Positions 25,424 to 34,400 of a stretch of 64,000 nucleotides of DNA are shown here, one piece after another. The notes below the pieces were generated by a model that saw nothing but the letters and a program-made list of their open reading frames with translations, was not told the DNA's origin and did no database searches. Each line of letters opens with the position of its first letter. Position 1 is the stretch's first letter. This DNA is from Jiella mangrovi (GTDB taxonomy: Bacteria; Pseudomonadota; Alphaproteobacteria; Rhizobiales; Rhizobiaceae): contig NZ_JAGJCF010000003.1 in assembly GCF_017815135.1 (NCBI RefSeq), forward strand, positions 1 to 64,000, read 5' to 3'. The translations under genes and the position numbers were made by a program.

Positions 25424-27051
25424 GGTTCGGGCCGGTTCCCGTCGCACAGGCCGAGGGCGCGCTGCTTGCCCATTCGCGCAGCGTCGAGGCGGGCAGGATC
25501 GCCAAGGGCACCCGGCTGACGGCGGACGATGTCGCGACGCTTTTGGGCGCCGGGATCGAGAGCGTCGTCGTCGCCCGCCTCGACGCCGGCGATCTCACCG
25601 AGGACGAGGCCGCGGCCCGTATCGGGGCTGGGCTGGGCGGCTCGCATCTGGCGGTGGCGGACGCTGCGACCGGCCGGGTCAACGTCCATGCCGCGGCCTC
25701 GGGGCTGTTCGTCCCCGATCGGGAGAGCGTCGACAGGGTCAACGCCGTCGATCCTTCGATCACGCTCGCAACGCTCGATGAGTTCGAGCCGGTCGCCGAC
25801 GGCCGGATGGTCGCCACGGTGAAGATCATTCCCCTTGCGGTCTCGGGCGCGTCGGTCGAGCGGGTGCTGGCGATCCTTGCCGAAAAGCCGGCCTTTCGCC
25901 TCTCGCCCTACGAGCCGAAGAGGATCGCGCTGATCCAGACCGAACTTGCCGGCACGAGGCCGAAGATGCTCGACAAGACGCGGCGGGTGACGGAGGCGCG
26001 GCTGGCGCCCTCCGGCTCGAGCGTCATCGCCGAATGGCGCTGTCCTCACCAGGCCGAGCCCCTGGCCGAAAGCCTGCGGCGGGCCGGCGACGCCGATCTC
26101 GTCCTCGTCTTCGGCGCCTCGGCCGTGATCGACGCCGACGACGTCATTCCGGCCGCGATCCGCTCGGCCGGCGGGACGGTCGAGTACCTCGGCATGCCGG
26201 TCGATCCGGGCAACCTCCTGCTGCTCGGCGAACTCGGCGGCCGGCCCGTACTCGGCGCGCCGGGTTGTGCGCGGAGCCCGAAGGAGAATGGTTTCGACTG
26301 GGTGATCAATCGCTTGCTGGCCGATCTTCCGGTGACGGGTGAAGACATCCGCAAGATGGGTGTCGGCGGATTGTTGATGGAGATCGCCTCCCGGCCCAGG
26401 CCGCGCGAGGGCGAGCGGGACGATGCCGACACCGCACAGGAGGACAGCGATCCCGCCGTCGACATCGTGGTGCTCGCCGCCGGCCGCTCGAGCCGCATGG
26501 GCGGGCCGAACAAGCTCCTCGCGGACTTCGGCGGCAAGAGCTTGATCCGCCGCAGCGTCGAGACGGCGCTGGGCGCGAGGAACGCCGAAACCGTGCGCGT
26601 CGTGACGGGCCACATGCAGAGCGAGATCGTCGCGGCGCTTGACGGGCTCGATGTCGAGATCGTCGAAAATCCAGACTTTGCCGACGGGCTTTCCACCTCG
26701 CTCAAGGCCGGTTTCGCAGCGTCGCGGGAGGCGGACGGCGTTCTCGTCATGCTGGCCGACCAGCCGCTGTTGACGGCGACCGATCTCGACCGGCTGATCG
26801 CCGCCTTCACCGGGCGGGGGCGGGGCGCCATCGTTGCGGCCAGCGATCGCGGCACGCGGCGCAACCCGGTGATATTGGCTCGCGGCTTTGCGGAAGAGAT
26901 CGAGGCGCTCGCCGGCGACGTCGGCGCGGCCCGGTTGATCGCGCGCCATTCCGAAGCGCTGGTCGAGGTCGAGATCGGCGAGGCCGCGAGTGTAGACGTC
27001 GATACGCCCAAGGCGCTGGCGGCTGCAGGGGGACGGTTCGTGGCGGGGTGA
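25420..27051 (+). CDS. Molybdopterin-binding/NTP-transferase fusion (MoeA-like plus MobA/MocA-like)
   Basis: A 543-residue two-domain enzyme. The first about 335 residues match a molybdopterin-binding (MoeA-like) protein: KGTRLTADDVATLLGAGIESVVV, then VFGASAVIDADDVIPAAI, GGTVEYLGMPVDPGNLLLLG. From about residue 345 a MobA/MocA-type nucleotidyltransferase begins (VVLAAGRSSRMGGPNKLL with the GTP/CTP-loop, LMLADQPLL acidic site). It probably makes the dinucleotide form of the Mo cofactor (MCD, needed by xanthine-oxidase-family enzymes), which is inference. It overlaps the preceding gene by 4 nt. Confidence 0.88.
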   Translation: MRFGPVPVAQAEGALLAHSRSVEAGRIAKGTRLTADDVATLLGAGIESVVVARLDAGDLTEDEAAARIGAGLGGSHLAVADAATGRVNVHAAASGLFVPDRESVDRVNAVDPSITLATLDEFEPVADGRMVATVKIIPLAVSGASVERVLAILAEKPAFRLSPYEPKRIALIQTELAGTRPKMLDKTRRVTEARLAPSGSSVIAEWRCPHQAEPLAESLRRAGDADLVLVFGASAVIDADDVIPAAIRSAGGTVEYLGMPVDPGNLLLLGELGGRPVLGAPGCARSPKENGFDWVINRLLADLPVTGEDIRKMGVGGLLMEIASRPRPREGERDDADTAQEDSDPAVDIVVLAAGRSSRMGGPNKLLADFGGKSLIRRSVETALGARNAETVRVVTGHMQSEIVAALDGLDVEIVENPDFADGLSTSLKAGFAASREADGVLVMLADQPLLTATDLDRLIAAFTGRGRGAIVAASDRGTRRNPVILARGFAEEIEALAGDVGAARLIARHSEALVEVEIGEAASVDVDTPKALAAAGGRFVAG

Positions 27052-27104
27052 GGCGCCCGCGCATGGCGGCGTGAGGGCCCTTCGGGGAACGTCGCGGCGA
27101 GGCA

Positions 27105-27276
27105 CCCCCCTCTGTCCTGCCGGACATCTCCCCCACAAGGGGGGAGATCGGCGGTATTGGGGTTCGGCGCCTTTTCGTCAATGTTTGAGCGGCCTTACCT
27201 ATCGAAGAGTGGCGTGGCGCAGGTGACGATTCGATCTCCCCCCTTGTGGGGGAGATGCCGGCAGGCAGAGGGGGGG
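27105..27276. repeat. Short terminal-inverted-repeat element, copy B (MITE-like)
   Basis: A 172-bp unit with the same architecture as copy A: CCCCCCTCTGTCCTGCCGGA on the left and the matching reverse form ending GGCAGGCAGAGGGGG on the right, plus inner CTCCCCCACAAGGGGGGAG-type palindromes. The core is unlike copy A. Together copies A and B bracket the three xdhC/moeA-mobA genes. The rest of the 27052-27418 gap holds nothing I can support. Confidence 0.85.
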
Positions 27277-27418
27277 ATCGCCGCCGCAACGTCTGCAAAT
27301 CTCACATCCGGCGACGGGGGGCCGATGGCCTCGGCCGAGGGAACGTTTCGCCGATGCGCGGCCTTCCGTTTTCTTGACGCAACGACCCATCGCGACTGAC
27401 AGACAGGAAAGCGACCGC

Positions 27419-28057
27419 ATGGACGAATTTGTCCGCTCCATCATGGAGACCCTCGGGGTCTTCGGCATCGGCCTTTTGATGTTCCTCGAAAACGTCTTTC
27501 CGCCGATCCCGTCCGAGCTGATCATGCCGCTTGCAGGCTACCAGTCGGCCAAGGGGGAGATGTCGCTCCTTGCGGTCATCGCCTCGGGCACGATCGGATC
27601 GCTGCTCGGGGTCATCCCCTGGTACTATGCCGGCCATTATATGGGCGAGCGGCGGATGAAGCGGCTTGCGGCGCGCCATGGCCGCTGGCTGACGCTGTCG
27701 CCCCAGGATGTCGACAACGCCAATCAATGGTTCCGCGAAAAAGGCGCCCGCGCCGTGCTCTTCGGGCGGCTCGTGCCGACCGTGCGGACGCTGATATCGG
27801 TGCCGGCAGGCATCGCCCACATGCCCATGCCGACCTTCGTCGTCTATTCGGCCATCGGCGGAGCCGTGTGGACGGCGTTTCTGGCGCTGCTCGGCTTTCT
27901 GCTCGGCCAGCAATATGCGCTTGTCGAAGGTTATGTCGGCCCGGTTTCGAACGTCATCATCGTCGCGATCGTCGTCTTCTACATTTACAGGGTGATCACC
28001 TTCGATCCGGGGCCGCAGCGCGACACCGGGCCGGCGAATGAAGAGCGCGGTGGCTGA
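27419..28057 (+). CDS. DedA family membrane protein
   Basis: A 212-residue inner-membrane protein. The DedA/SNARE-associated pattern is clear: FLENVFPPIPSELIMPLAGY near the N-terminus, WYYAGHYMGERRMKRL, and the conserved FGRLVPTVRTLISVPAGIAHMPM. DedA proteins affect membrane potential and lipid handling, and some are undecaprenyl phosphate translocases. The ATG at 27419 has AGGAAAG upstream; an in-frame start at 27374 adds only shadow residues. It is not clearly tied to the Mo genes. Confidence 0.9.
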   Translation: MDEFVRSIMETLGVFGIGLLMFLENVFPPIPSELIMPLAGYQSAKGEMSLLAVIASGTIGSLLGVIPWYYAGHYMGERRMKRLAARHGRWLTLSPQDVDNANQWFREKGARAVLFGRLVPTVRTLISVPAGIAHMPMPTFVVYSAIGGAVWTAFLALLGFLLGQQYALVEGYVGPVSNVIIVAIVVFYIYRVITFDPGPQRDTGPANEERGG

Positions 28058-28134
28058 CGCACTCTTAAAGTCTCGACTTGTTCCAATCACCGCGATGGGC
28101 GACAAGACATGCCGCCGCATCAAAGGTGAGACCC

Positions 28135-28746
28135 ATGAGCCAGACTGCGTTACCCGTCTTCCAGCTTCCTGACGTCACTCGGGCGAGGCGTCTTTCCGGC
28201 CGCGTCGCTGGCCTCTTTCGCACGAAGAGCGAGGGGTTCGTGACGAGCCCGGTAGAGCGGCTGGAGCTTGGCTATGAGGGGATCGCCGGTGACCGCCACG
28301 GCGGCATCACGCGCAAGAGCGGCGGACGCGAGCCGTGGTACGAGCGCGGCACCGAGATGCGAAACGAACGGCAGATCTCGATCCTGTCGCCCGACGAGCT
28401 TGCCCTGATTGCCGAGACGATGGGGATCGCGGAGCTGCGGCCCGAATGGATCGGCGGCAATCTCCTCGTCGAAGGAATTCAGCAGCTGACATGGCTGCCG
28501 CCGCGCACGCTTCTGTTCTTCGAGGGCGGCGTCACGCTGAAGGTCGACGGGGACAACGGTCCCTGCCGTTTCGCCGGTCGCGCCGTCGCCGAGAAGGTCG
28601 GCGGGGGAACGGATGTCGAGCTCGGCTTCGTTCCTGCCGCCAAAAAACGGCGCGGGCTCGTCGCCTGGGTCGAGAAACCGGGAACGATCGCGGCCGGCGA
28701 GCGCTTCGAGGCGCATGTTCCGGAGCAGTGGATCTATCCGGCTTGA
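28135..28746 (+). CDS. MOSC domain protein
   Basis: A 203-residue protein with a MOSC (molybdenum cofactor sulfurase C-terminal) domain: LELGYEGIAGDRHGGITRK, ISILSPDELALIAETMGI, IGGNLLVEGIQQLTWLPP and NGPCRFAGRAVAEKVGG. The conserved Cys in GPCRF is present; MOSC proteins bind Mo cofactor and move sulfur. It probably belongs functionally to the upstream Mo-cofactor genes. An ATG at 28135 with GGTGAG upstream is used. It follows DedA by 77 bp. Confidence 0.88.
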   Translation: MSQTALPVFQLPDVTRARRLSGRVAGLFRTKSEGFVTSPVERLELGYEGIAGDRHGGITRKSGGREPWYERGTEMRNERQISILSPDELALIAETMGIAELRPEWIGGNLLVEGIQQLTWLPPRTLLFFEGGVTLKVDGDNGPCRFAGRAVAEKVGGGTDVELGFVPAAKKRRGLVAWVEKPGTIAAGERFEAHVPEQWIYPA

Positions 28747-28800
28747 ACGGATTGCCGATCTTGAGACGAGCTCGCGGCCTTGCCGCGTCTTTCGGCGCGA

Positions 28801-29817
28801 ATGGGAGGGCGTGACCTGTCATTCGCGGCCAAAGCCGAGCGGTATGTCAAAGACCTCGTGCGCGTCTCCGGCGATCCGATGCCGTGGAAGGCCGTCGGTG
28901 CGACGCTGCTCGCCGCCGCATTGCCCCCGGTCATCTGCGGCGTCTTCTTCGGCAAGCTCGCCATCGCCGCGCTGATCGCCTCGATGTCGGCGCATCTCGC
29001 CGCCAAGGACGTGCGCACGGGCAGCGCCGGGCTGATCGTGTTCTCGACCGGGCTGGCCGGCTTCGTCTGTCTCGGCCGGCCGGAGATGACGCTGCTCGTC
29101 GCGCCGATGGTCGGCATCGCGGCGGCGACGGCCGGCCATTACGGCTTTGCCAAGCCGGTGATCCGCGGGCTGATCTTCTGGACGATCTTCACCAGCCAGC
29201 TCATTCCCACCGATCAGCCCGAGGCGATGTTCCTCGTCTACTGCCTGTCGATGCTGTGGAGCCTGCGGGTGACGCATCTCGCCGGACTTGCCGCGACCAT
29301 TGCACCCGAGGAGCCGGCGTCGAGCCAGTATTCGGCGATATTCGCCGCCGTTCTGGCGGTCGGGCTGGCGATCTCGGTCTATGTCGGCCAGCGGCATCTG
29401 GGCGCCCACGGTTTCTGGTTCCCGCTGACCTTCGTGGCGCTCTGCCTGCCGCCCCATGGCCAGCTCTTCTCGCGGACCTGGCAGCGTGCGATCGGCACGA
29501 TCGTCGGAACGCTGGTCGTGTTTCTCGCCGGTCTCGTCACCACCGATCCCTGGTGGATCGCGCCGCTCGGCGTCGTCGCCCTGCCGCTCGGCTTCCGCAT
29601 CCTGCCGCAGAGCTACACCGGCTTCATCACCTGCCTGACGATCACGGTCCTCGCCTTCCTCAACATCGCGACGCCCATCGACACGCTGGCCTTCGAACGC
29701 CTCGCGACCATGGGCCTTGCGGCGCTGATGACCGGGGTGCTGGCGGCGATCGGGGCGCTGGTACTGTGGTTCGTCAAGCCCGAGGCGTTGCGGTCGCTGA
29801 CGAAGGACGGGGGGTGA
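28801..29817 (+). CDS. DUF2955/FUSC-like integral membrane protein
   Basis: A 338-residue polytopic protein with about ten hydrophobic helices. Recognisable blocks are WKAVGATLLAAALPPVICGV, SMSAHLAAKDVRTG, and the second-half repeat GQLFSRTWQRAIGTIVGTL, which resembles the FUSC/aromatic-acid-exporter pattern. I favour DUF2955-type efflux, but the substrate is unknown. The ATG at 28801 lacks a clear SD, and a TTG at 28780 or an internal Met are possible starts. It follows the MOSC gene by about 55 bp. Confidence 0.65.
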   Translation: MGGRDLSFAAKAERYVKDLVRVSGDPMPWKAVGATLLAAALPPVICGVFFGKLAIAALIASMSAHLAAKDVRTGSAGLIVFSTGLAGFVCLGRPEMTLLVAPMVGIAAATAGHYGFAKPVIRGLIFWTIFTSQLIPTDQPEAMFLVYCLSMLWSLRVTHLAGLAATIAPEEPASSQYSAIFAAVLAVGLAISVYVGQRHLGAHGFWFPLTFVALCLPPHGQLFSRTWQRAIGTIVGTLVVFLAGLVTTDPWWIAPLGVVALPLGFRILPQSYTGFITCLTITVLAFLNIATPIDTLAFERLATMGLAALMTGVLAAIGALVLWFVKPEALRSLTKDGG

Positions 29818-29876
29818 TGGGGGGCTGGCGAGGGGCGTGACCGTCGACGGGAGTTGGGCCTAGGCTCCCGACGCTC

Positions 29877-30008
29877 CGTCATCCCGGGCTTGACCCGGGA
29901 TCCATTCCTCCGCGCCGAAGCGGCATCGACGATGCAGAATGCCAATGCTCGACCGGAGCGGCAGCGTCAACGGCTTGGAGTGGATCCCGGGTCAAGCCCG
30001 GGATGACG
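29877..30008. repeat. REP-type paired palindrome (CGTCATCCCGGG family)
   Basis: Two perfect 28-nt arms in inverted orientation, at 29877-29904 and 29981-30008, each built as CGTCATCCCGGGCTTGACCC plus GGGATCCA, flank a 76-nt core. The arms are fully complementary. It lies in the 29818-30193 gap between the DUF2955-like gene and matB, which converge, so a bidirectional transcription or RNA-stability role is plausible. The remainder of the gap shows no gene. Confidence 0.85.
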
Positions 30009-30193
30009 AGGTTGAGGGGATGGCACCCGTCCTGCGAACGCTGTGGCAGGCGCGTCTCTCAAGTCTTCGGCGACTTCCGGCGACCAGAGCTTCGCCGTGG
30101 AATTCGTCACTTGGCATCCCAATGGCGCAAAATCGCGACCGTCAGGTGGACAGGCCGGGAGAGGGGCTCCAATGCAGCGCGCCGCCCTGCCCC

Positions 30194-31723
30194 TCACGCC
30201 CCGCCGAGTAGGTCCTTGTATTCCTCGCGCAGGACGTTCTTCTGCACCTTGCCCATGGTGTTGCGGGGAAGCTCGTCGACGAAGACGATGCGCTTGGGCT
30301 GCTTGAAGCGGGCGAGCTTGTCCTTGAGGGCGGCGATCACCGCCTCTTCCTCCAGCGGCTCCTTCGCCACGACGCAGCCGACGACGCCCTCGCCGAAATC
30401 CTTGTGGGGTACGCCGATCACCGCGCTTTCGACGACGCCGGGAAGCTCGTCGATGACGAGTTCGACTTCCTTCGGATAGACGTTGTAGCCGCCGGTGATG
30501 ACCAGGTCCTTGCCGCGCCCGACGATGGTGACGTAGCCGTCCGCGTCGACGAAGCCGAGATCGCCGGTGATGAAGAAGCCGTCGTCACGAAACTCCGAGG
30601 CGGTCTTTTCCGGCATCTGCCAGTAGCCGGCGAAGACGTTCGGTCCCTTCACCTCGATGACGCCGATTTCGCCTCGGGGCAGGATCTTGCCGCTCTCGGG
30701 GTCGGCGATGCGCAGCTCCGTGCCCTCGAGCGGGAAGCCGACGGTGCCGGCGCGGCGCTCGCCCTCATAGGGGTTCGAGGTATTCATGTTGGTTTCGGTC
30801 ATGCCGTAGCGCTCGAGAATGCGCTGGCCGGTCGCGGTCTCGAAGGCCCGGTGGGTTTCGGCCAGAAGCGGCGCCGAGCCCGAGGTGAACAGCCGCATAT
30901 GGGCGGTCAATTCCCGGTTCAGGCGCTCGTCGGCGAGGAGCCGGGTATAGAAGGTCGGAACGCCCATCATCGAGGTCGCCTGCGGGAGATATTCGAACAC
31001 CGCGTCAGGGTCGAATTTCGGCAGGAAGATCAGGCCGCCACCGGCGATCGTCACCGTGTTCGAGGCGACGAAGAGGCCGTGGGTGTGGAAGATCGGCAGG
31101 GCGTGGAGAAGCTCGTCCTTCTCCGTGAAGCCCCATGTCTCCTGCAGCACCTTCGCGTTGGACAGAAGATTCGCATGGCTCAGCATCGCGCCCTTGGAGC
31201 GGCCGGTCGTGCCGGAGGTGTAAAGGATCGCGGCGAGGTCTTCCGGGTCGCGGGCAACGGTGGCGAAGGTCTCGTCGGCCGACAGAACCTTTTCGCTCAG
31301 GGAGCTGGCGCTCCCGTCCGTCGAACTCCGGAAGCCGAGCGTCTCGATCGCTGCCCCGGCCTTTTCGGCGATCGGCGCCAGCTGCTCGCGCTTCTTCGGA
31401 TCGCAGACGAAGATTCTGGGCCCGGCATCGGTGAGGAAGTATTCGATCTCGGCCGGCGTGTAGGCGGTGTTGAGCGGCAGGAAGACGCCGCCGGCCCGGA
31501 CCGTTGCGAGATAGAGCATCAAGGCTTCGATCGACTTTTCGACCTGCACGGCCACCCGGTCGCCTGGACGAAGCCCCAGATCCGTCAGGACGTTGGCGAA
31601 GCGCGCCGAAACCGTCTCGACATCGCCGTAGGAAAACTTTCGGCCGTCCGGCAGGAGCGCGAAACGGCGGCCGGGATTTTCGCGGCCCTTCTTCAGGAGC
31701 GCGTCGAAAAGCGTGTTGGTCAT
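30194..31723 (-). CDS. matB: Malonyl-CoA synthetase
   Basis: A 509-residue ANL-superfamily ligase. It makes malonyl-CoA from malonate, ATP and CoA. Core motifs are ILYTSGTTGRSKGAMLSH (P-loop-like A3), YGMTETNMNT (A5), TGDLGFVDADGYVTIVGRGKD (A7/A8) and PRNTMGKVQKN with the catalytic lysine near the end. Its ATG overlaps the matA stop by 4 nt. Malonate specificity rests on the match to Rhizobium MatB and on the neighbouring decarboxylase. Confidence 0.92.
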   Translation of the reverse strand: MTNTLFDALLKKGRENPGRRFALLPDGRKFSYGDVETVSARFANVLTDLGLRPGDRVAVQVEKSIEALMLYLATVRAGGVFLPLNTAYTPAEIEYFLTDAGPRIFVCDPKKREQLAPIAEKAGAAIETLGFRSSTDGSASSLSEKVLSADETFATVARDPEDLAAILYTSGTTGRSKGAMLSHANLLSNAKVLQETWGFTEKDELLHALPIFHTHGLFVASNTVTIAGGGLIFLPKFDPDAVFEYLPQATSMMGVPTFYTRLLADERLNRELTAHMRLFTSGSAPLLAETHRAFETATGQRILERYGMTETNMNTSNPYEGERRAGTVGFPLEGTELRIADPESGKILPRGEIGVIEVKGPNVFAGYWQMPEKTASEFRDDGFFITGDLGFVDADGYVTIVGRGKDLVITGGYNVYPKEVELVIDELPGVVESAVIGVPHKDFGEGVVGCVVAKEPLEEEAVIAALKDKLARFKQPKRIVFVDELPRNTMGKVQKNVLREEYKDLLGGA

Positions 31724-33075
31724 GCGACGTCCTTCAATGTGTGTCCGCTGCGGCCGGGCAGGAGGCTCGTCACCGCGCGGCTGGCGGCGACTTCACCGTC
31801 CGCGGCATAGGCCTCGTGCCGCTGCTCGACCCTCGGCAGATCGTAGAGATAGTTGACCATCAGGCCATGGGCCTGCTTCAGGCCGCGCGCTGACGGATCG
31901 CCGAGATGCATGATACGGTTCAGCATCGCGCCGTTGCCGAGATGAAACCGCGCCACCGGGTCCTGCGGCTGGCCATCGCCGCGCTTGGCCCTCAGGAAAT
32001 AGCGCGCGGCGAGCGACAGAATCCCGGCCCGGATTTCATCGACGGCCGACGGGTCAGCCTGCCAGTCCCTGACCCCGACGATCTCGATCGCCCGCTTTTC
32101 GGCCGGCGCCAGCCGCTCACGGAAGTCTTTCGGCAGCGCCTCGACCCACGCCGCGAAGCCCGGCACGGGCGACAGCGTGACGAAGGTCTTCAGGTTCGGA
32201 AAGTGTTCCTTCAGATCCTCGGCCACCTGCTTGATCAGGAACGAGCCGAAGGAGACGCTGGCAAGGCCCTTGTGGCAGTTGGAGATCGAATAGAACACGG
32301 CCGTCTGTGCCGCTTCGGCGGTGATGGTCGGCCGCTCCGGGTCGAGCACCGAGGCGATCGACGTCGGAATCTCGTCGGTCAGCGCGACCTCGACGAAGAT
32401 CAGCGGGTCGTCGGGGATCGAGGGGTGGAAGAAGGCGAAGCAGCGCCGGTCCGTAGGGGCGAGACGCTGGCGCAATTCGTCCCAGTTGCCGATGGCGTGG
32501 ACCGCTTCGTACTGGATGATCTTTTCCAGGATCGAGGCCGGCGTGTTCCAGTCGATCGGCCTCAGCATCAGGAAGCCGCGATTGAACCAGGACTGGAAGA
32601 GGTGTTTCAGATCGCTGTCGACGGGGCCGAGCCTTTCGGGATCGGCGCGCACGACCGGCAGGAAACGCTCGCGCAGTTTGACGAGTTCGGCGGTGCCGCC
32701 GGGGGCAAGGTTCAACCGCCGAAACAGCTCCTGGCGGGGCGGCTCGGCAATCTCCTGCAGACGGCTCAGATTTATCAGGCTCGGATCTGCGGCATAGGCG
32801 CTTGCGGCTTCGGCGAGGTCGGCCGGGTCCGGCGAGAACTCTTCTGCCAGCATGTGGCAGAAACGCTTGATGCCCTTGTCGCTGAGCGCCCGCACGCCGT
32901 TGATGATGTCGGCGGCCATGCGAACGCCCGTCGCCTCGCCGCGCGAGGAGACGAGGCGATGACAGAGCGCGGCGATCTCCGGCACCTCGACGCTCGGCGG
33001 CGCCTCGTCCCCGGAGAACCAGGACCTCGCGCCGATCGAACTCAAAAGGTCGGACAGAAGGGAAACGCGGCTCAT
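31720..33075 (-). CDS. matA: Malonyl-CoA decarboxylase
   Basis: A 451-residue decarboxylase that turns malonyl-CoA into acetyl-CoA. Family blocks seen: DLKHLFQSWFNRGFL, EAVHAIGNWDELRQRL, CFAFFHPSIPDDPLIFVEVAL, AVFYSISNCHKGLASVSFGSF and FHLGNGAMLNRIMHLGD near the end. The His and Ser of the catalytic pair fall within FHPSIPD and SISNCHKGL region as in the human enzyme, as I recall. The ATG at 33075 overlaps the dctM stop by 4 nt. With matB it forms the malonate-to-acetyl-CoA route. Confidence 0.93.
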   Translation of the reverse strand: MSRVSLLSDLLSSIGARSWFSGDEAPPSVEVPEIAALCHRLVSSRGEATGVRMAADIINGVRALSDKGIKRFCHMLAEEFSPDPADLAEAASAYAADPSLINLSRLQEIAEPPRQELFRRLNLAPGGTAELVKLRERFLPVVRADPERLGPVDSDLKHLFQSWFNRGFLMLRPIDWNTPASILEKIIQYEAVHAIGNWDELRQRLAPTDRRCFAFFHPSIPDDPLIFVEVALTDEIPTSIASVLDPERPTITAEAAQTAVFYSISNCHKGLASVSFGSFLIKQVAEDLKEHFPNLKTFVTLSPVPGFAAWVEALPKDFRERLAPAEKRAIEIVGVRDWQADPSAVDEIRAGILSLAARYFLRAKRGDGQPQDPVARFHLGNGAMLNRIMHLGDPSARGLKQAHGLMVNYLYDLPRVEQRHEAYAADGEVAASRAVTSLLPGRSGHTLKDVA

Positions 33076-34400
33076 CTGGCAGCTCCCATCACGTAGTCTG
33101 GCAAGAACAGCGCGATCTGCGGAAAGACGCAGAGCGTGACGATTCCCAGCACCATGCACAGGACATAGGGCAGGGATCCGCGCAGAATTTGGCCGAGCGA
33201 GATGTCCGGCGCAATCCCGTTGATGACGTAAAGGTTGAGGCCGACCGGCGGGGTGATCAGGCCGATCTCCATGTTGATCGTCAGGATGACGGCGAACCAG
33301 TAGGGGTCGAAGCCGGCATTGGTGATGATCGGCAGAAGGATCGGCGCGGTCATCAGGATGACGCCCACCGGCGGCAGGAAGAAGCCGGCGACGAGGAGGA
33401 AGACGTTGATCACCGCCATCAGCACCCAGCGGTTCACCTCCATGTCGGCGATGGCCTGGGCGATCGACTGGGTGATGAACATCGAGGAGAGGGCGAAGGC
33501 GAAGAGATCGGCCGCACCGATGATCAGCATGATCATCACGCTCTCCTTGAGCGTGTCGCGGAAGATCACGTTCATCGAGGAGAACTTCCAGGCCTTCGAG
33601 AAGATACCGTAGACCACCGCGACGAGGATCAGACAGAACAGCGCGCCGACGCCGGCCGCTTCCGACGGCGTGGCGACGCCGCCATAGAGCACCCAGAGAA
33701 CGCCAACGATGATCGCGAGGAACGGCAGAACCCGCGGCAGCGCGGAAAAGCGCTCGCGCATGGAGAAGTTCTGGGTCAGCTCCGACAGGCCGAGGCCCCG
33801 GCGTTTGCAGGCGATGATCGTCCAGGCCATGAAGAAGATCGTCAGCATCAGGCCAGGCAGCAGGCCGGCGAGGAACAGCCGGCCGATCGAGGTCTCCGTC
33901 GCGATGCCGTAGACGATCATCGTCACCGAGGGCGGGATCAGGATGCCGAGCGTGCCGCCGGCGGCGATGGAGCCTGCGGCGATCTCGGCCGGATAGCCGC
34001 GCTGGCGCATCTCCGGAATGCCCATCTTGCCGATCGCCGCACAGGTGGCGGGCGAGGAGCCGGACAGGGCCGCGAAGATCGAACAGGCGCCGAGATTGGA
34101 CAGGACGAGGCCGCCTGGAACGCGGTTCAGCCAGCGGTCGAGCGCCTCATAGAGATCCCTGCCGGCCGGCGAGGAGGCGACGGCCGCGCCCATCAGGATG
34201 AACATCGGCACGGCGACGAGGCTGAAGGGCGAGAGATAGCCGAAGAACTGCTCGCCGATGGTCTCCAGGAAGAAGCCGCCATAGACGGTGTAGAGCGCGC
34301 CCATGGCGACGAGGCCGAGGGAGAAGGCGATGGGTGTGCCGATGGCGAGAAGGCCGAGCAGGGCGCCCAGCATCACCAGGCCGGAGACAAGCGGCGTCAC
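33072..34400 (-). CDS. dctM: TRAP transporter large permease (DctM-type)
   Basis: A 442-residue inner-membrane protein with about 12 helices. Family traits: LAIGTPIAFSLGLVAMG at the N-terminus, GACSIFAALSGSSPATCAAIG, GTLGILIPPSVTMIVYGI, and the C-terminal ITPPVGLNLYVINGIA. The start is GTG at 34400, overlapping the stop of dctQ (GTGA). Its stop overlaps matA by 4 nt. It imports with the binding protein and DctQ; malonate is the inferred substrate because of matA and matB. Confidence 0.92.
   Translation of the reverse strand: MTPLVSGLVMLGALLGLLAIGTPIAFSLGLVAMGALYTVYGGFFLETIGEQFFGYLSPFSLVAVPMFILMGAAVASSPAGRDLYEALDRWLNRVPGGLVLSNLGACSIFAALSGSSPATCAAIGKMGIPEMRQRGYPAEIAAGSIAAGGTLGILIPPSVTMIVYGIATETSIGRLFLAGLLPGLMLTIFFMAWTIIACKRRGLGLSELTQNFSMRERFSALPRVLPFLAIIVGVLWVLYGGVATPSEAAGVGALFCLILVAVVYGIFSKAWKFSSMNVIFRDTLKESVMIMLIIGAADLFAFALSSMFITQSIAQAIADMEVNRWVLMAVINVFLLVAGFFLPPVGVILMTAPILLPIITNAGFDPYWFAVILTINMEIGLITPPVGLNLYVINGIAPDISLGQILRGSLPYVLCMVLGIVTLCVFPQIALFLPDYVMGAAR

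Noticed and set aside
24159-30008. Possible CRISPR array formed by the repeated GC-rich palindromes
   Set aside because: The copies are few, long and far apart, differ in core sequence, and no cas gene is present.
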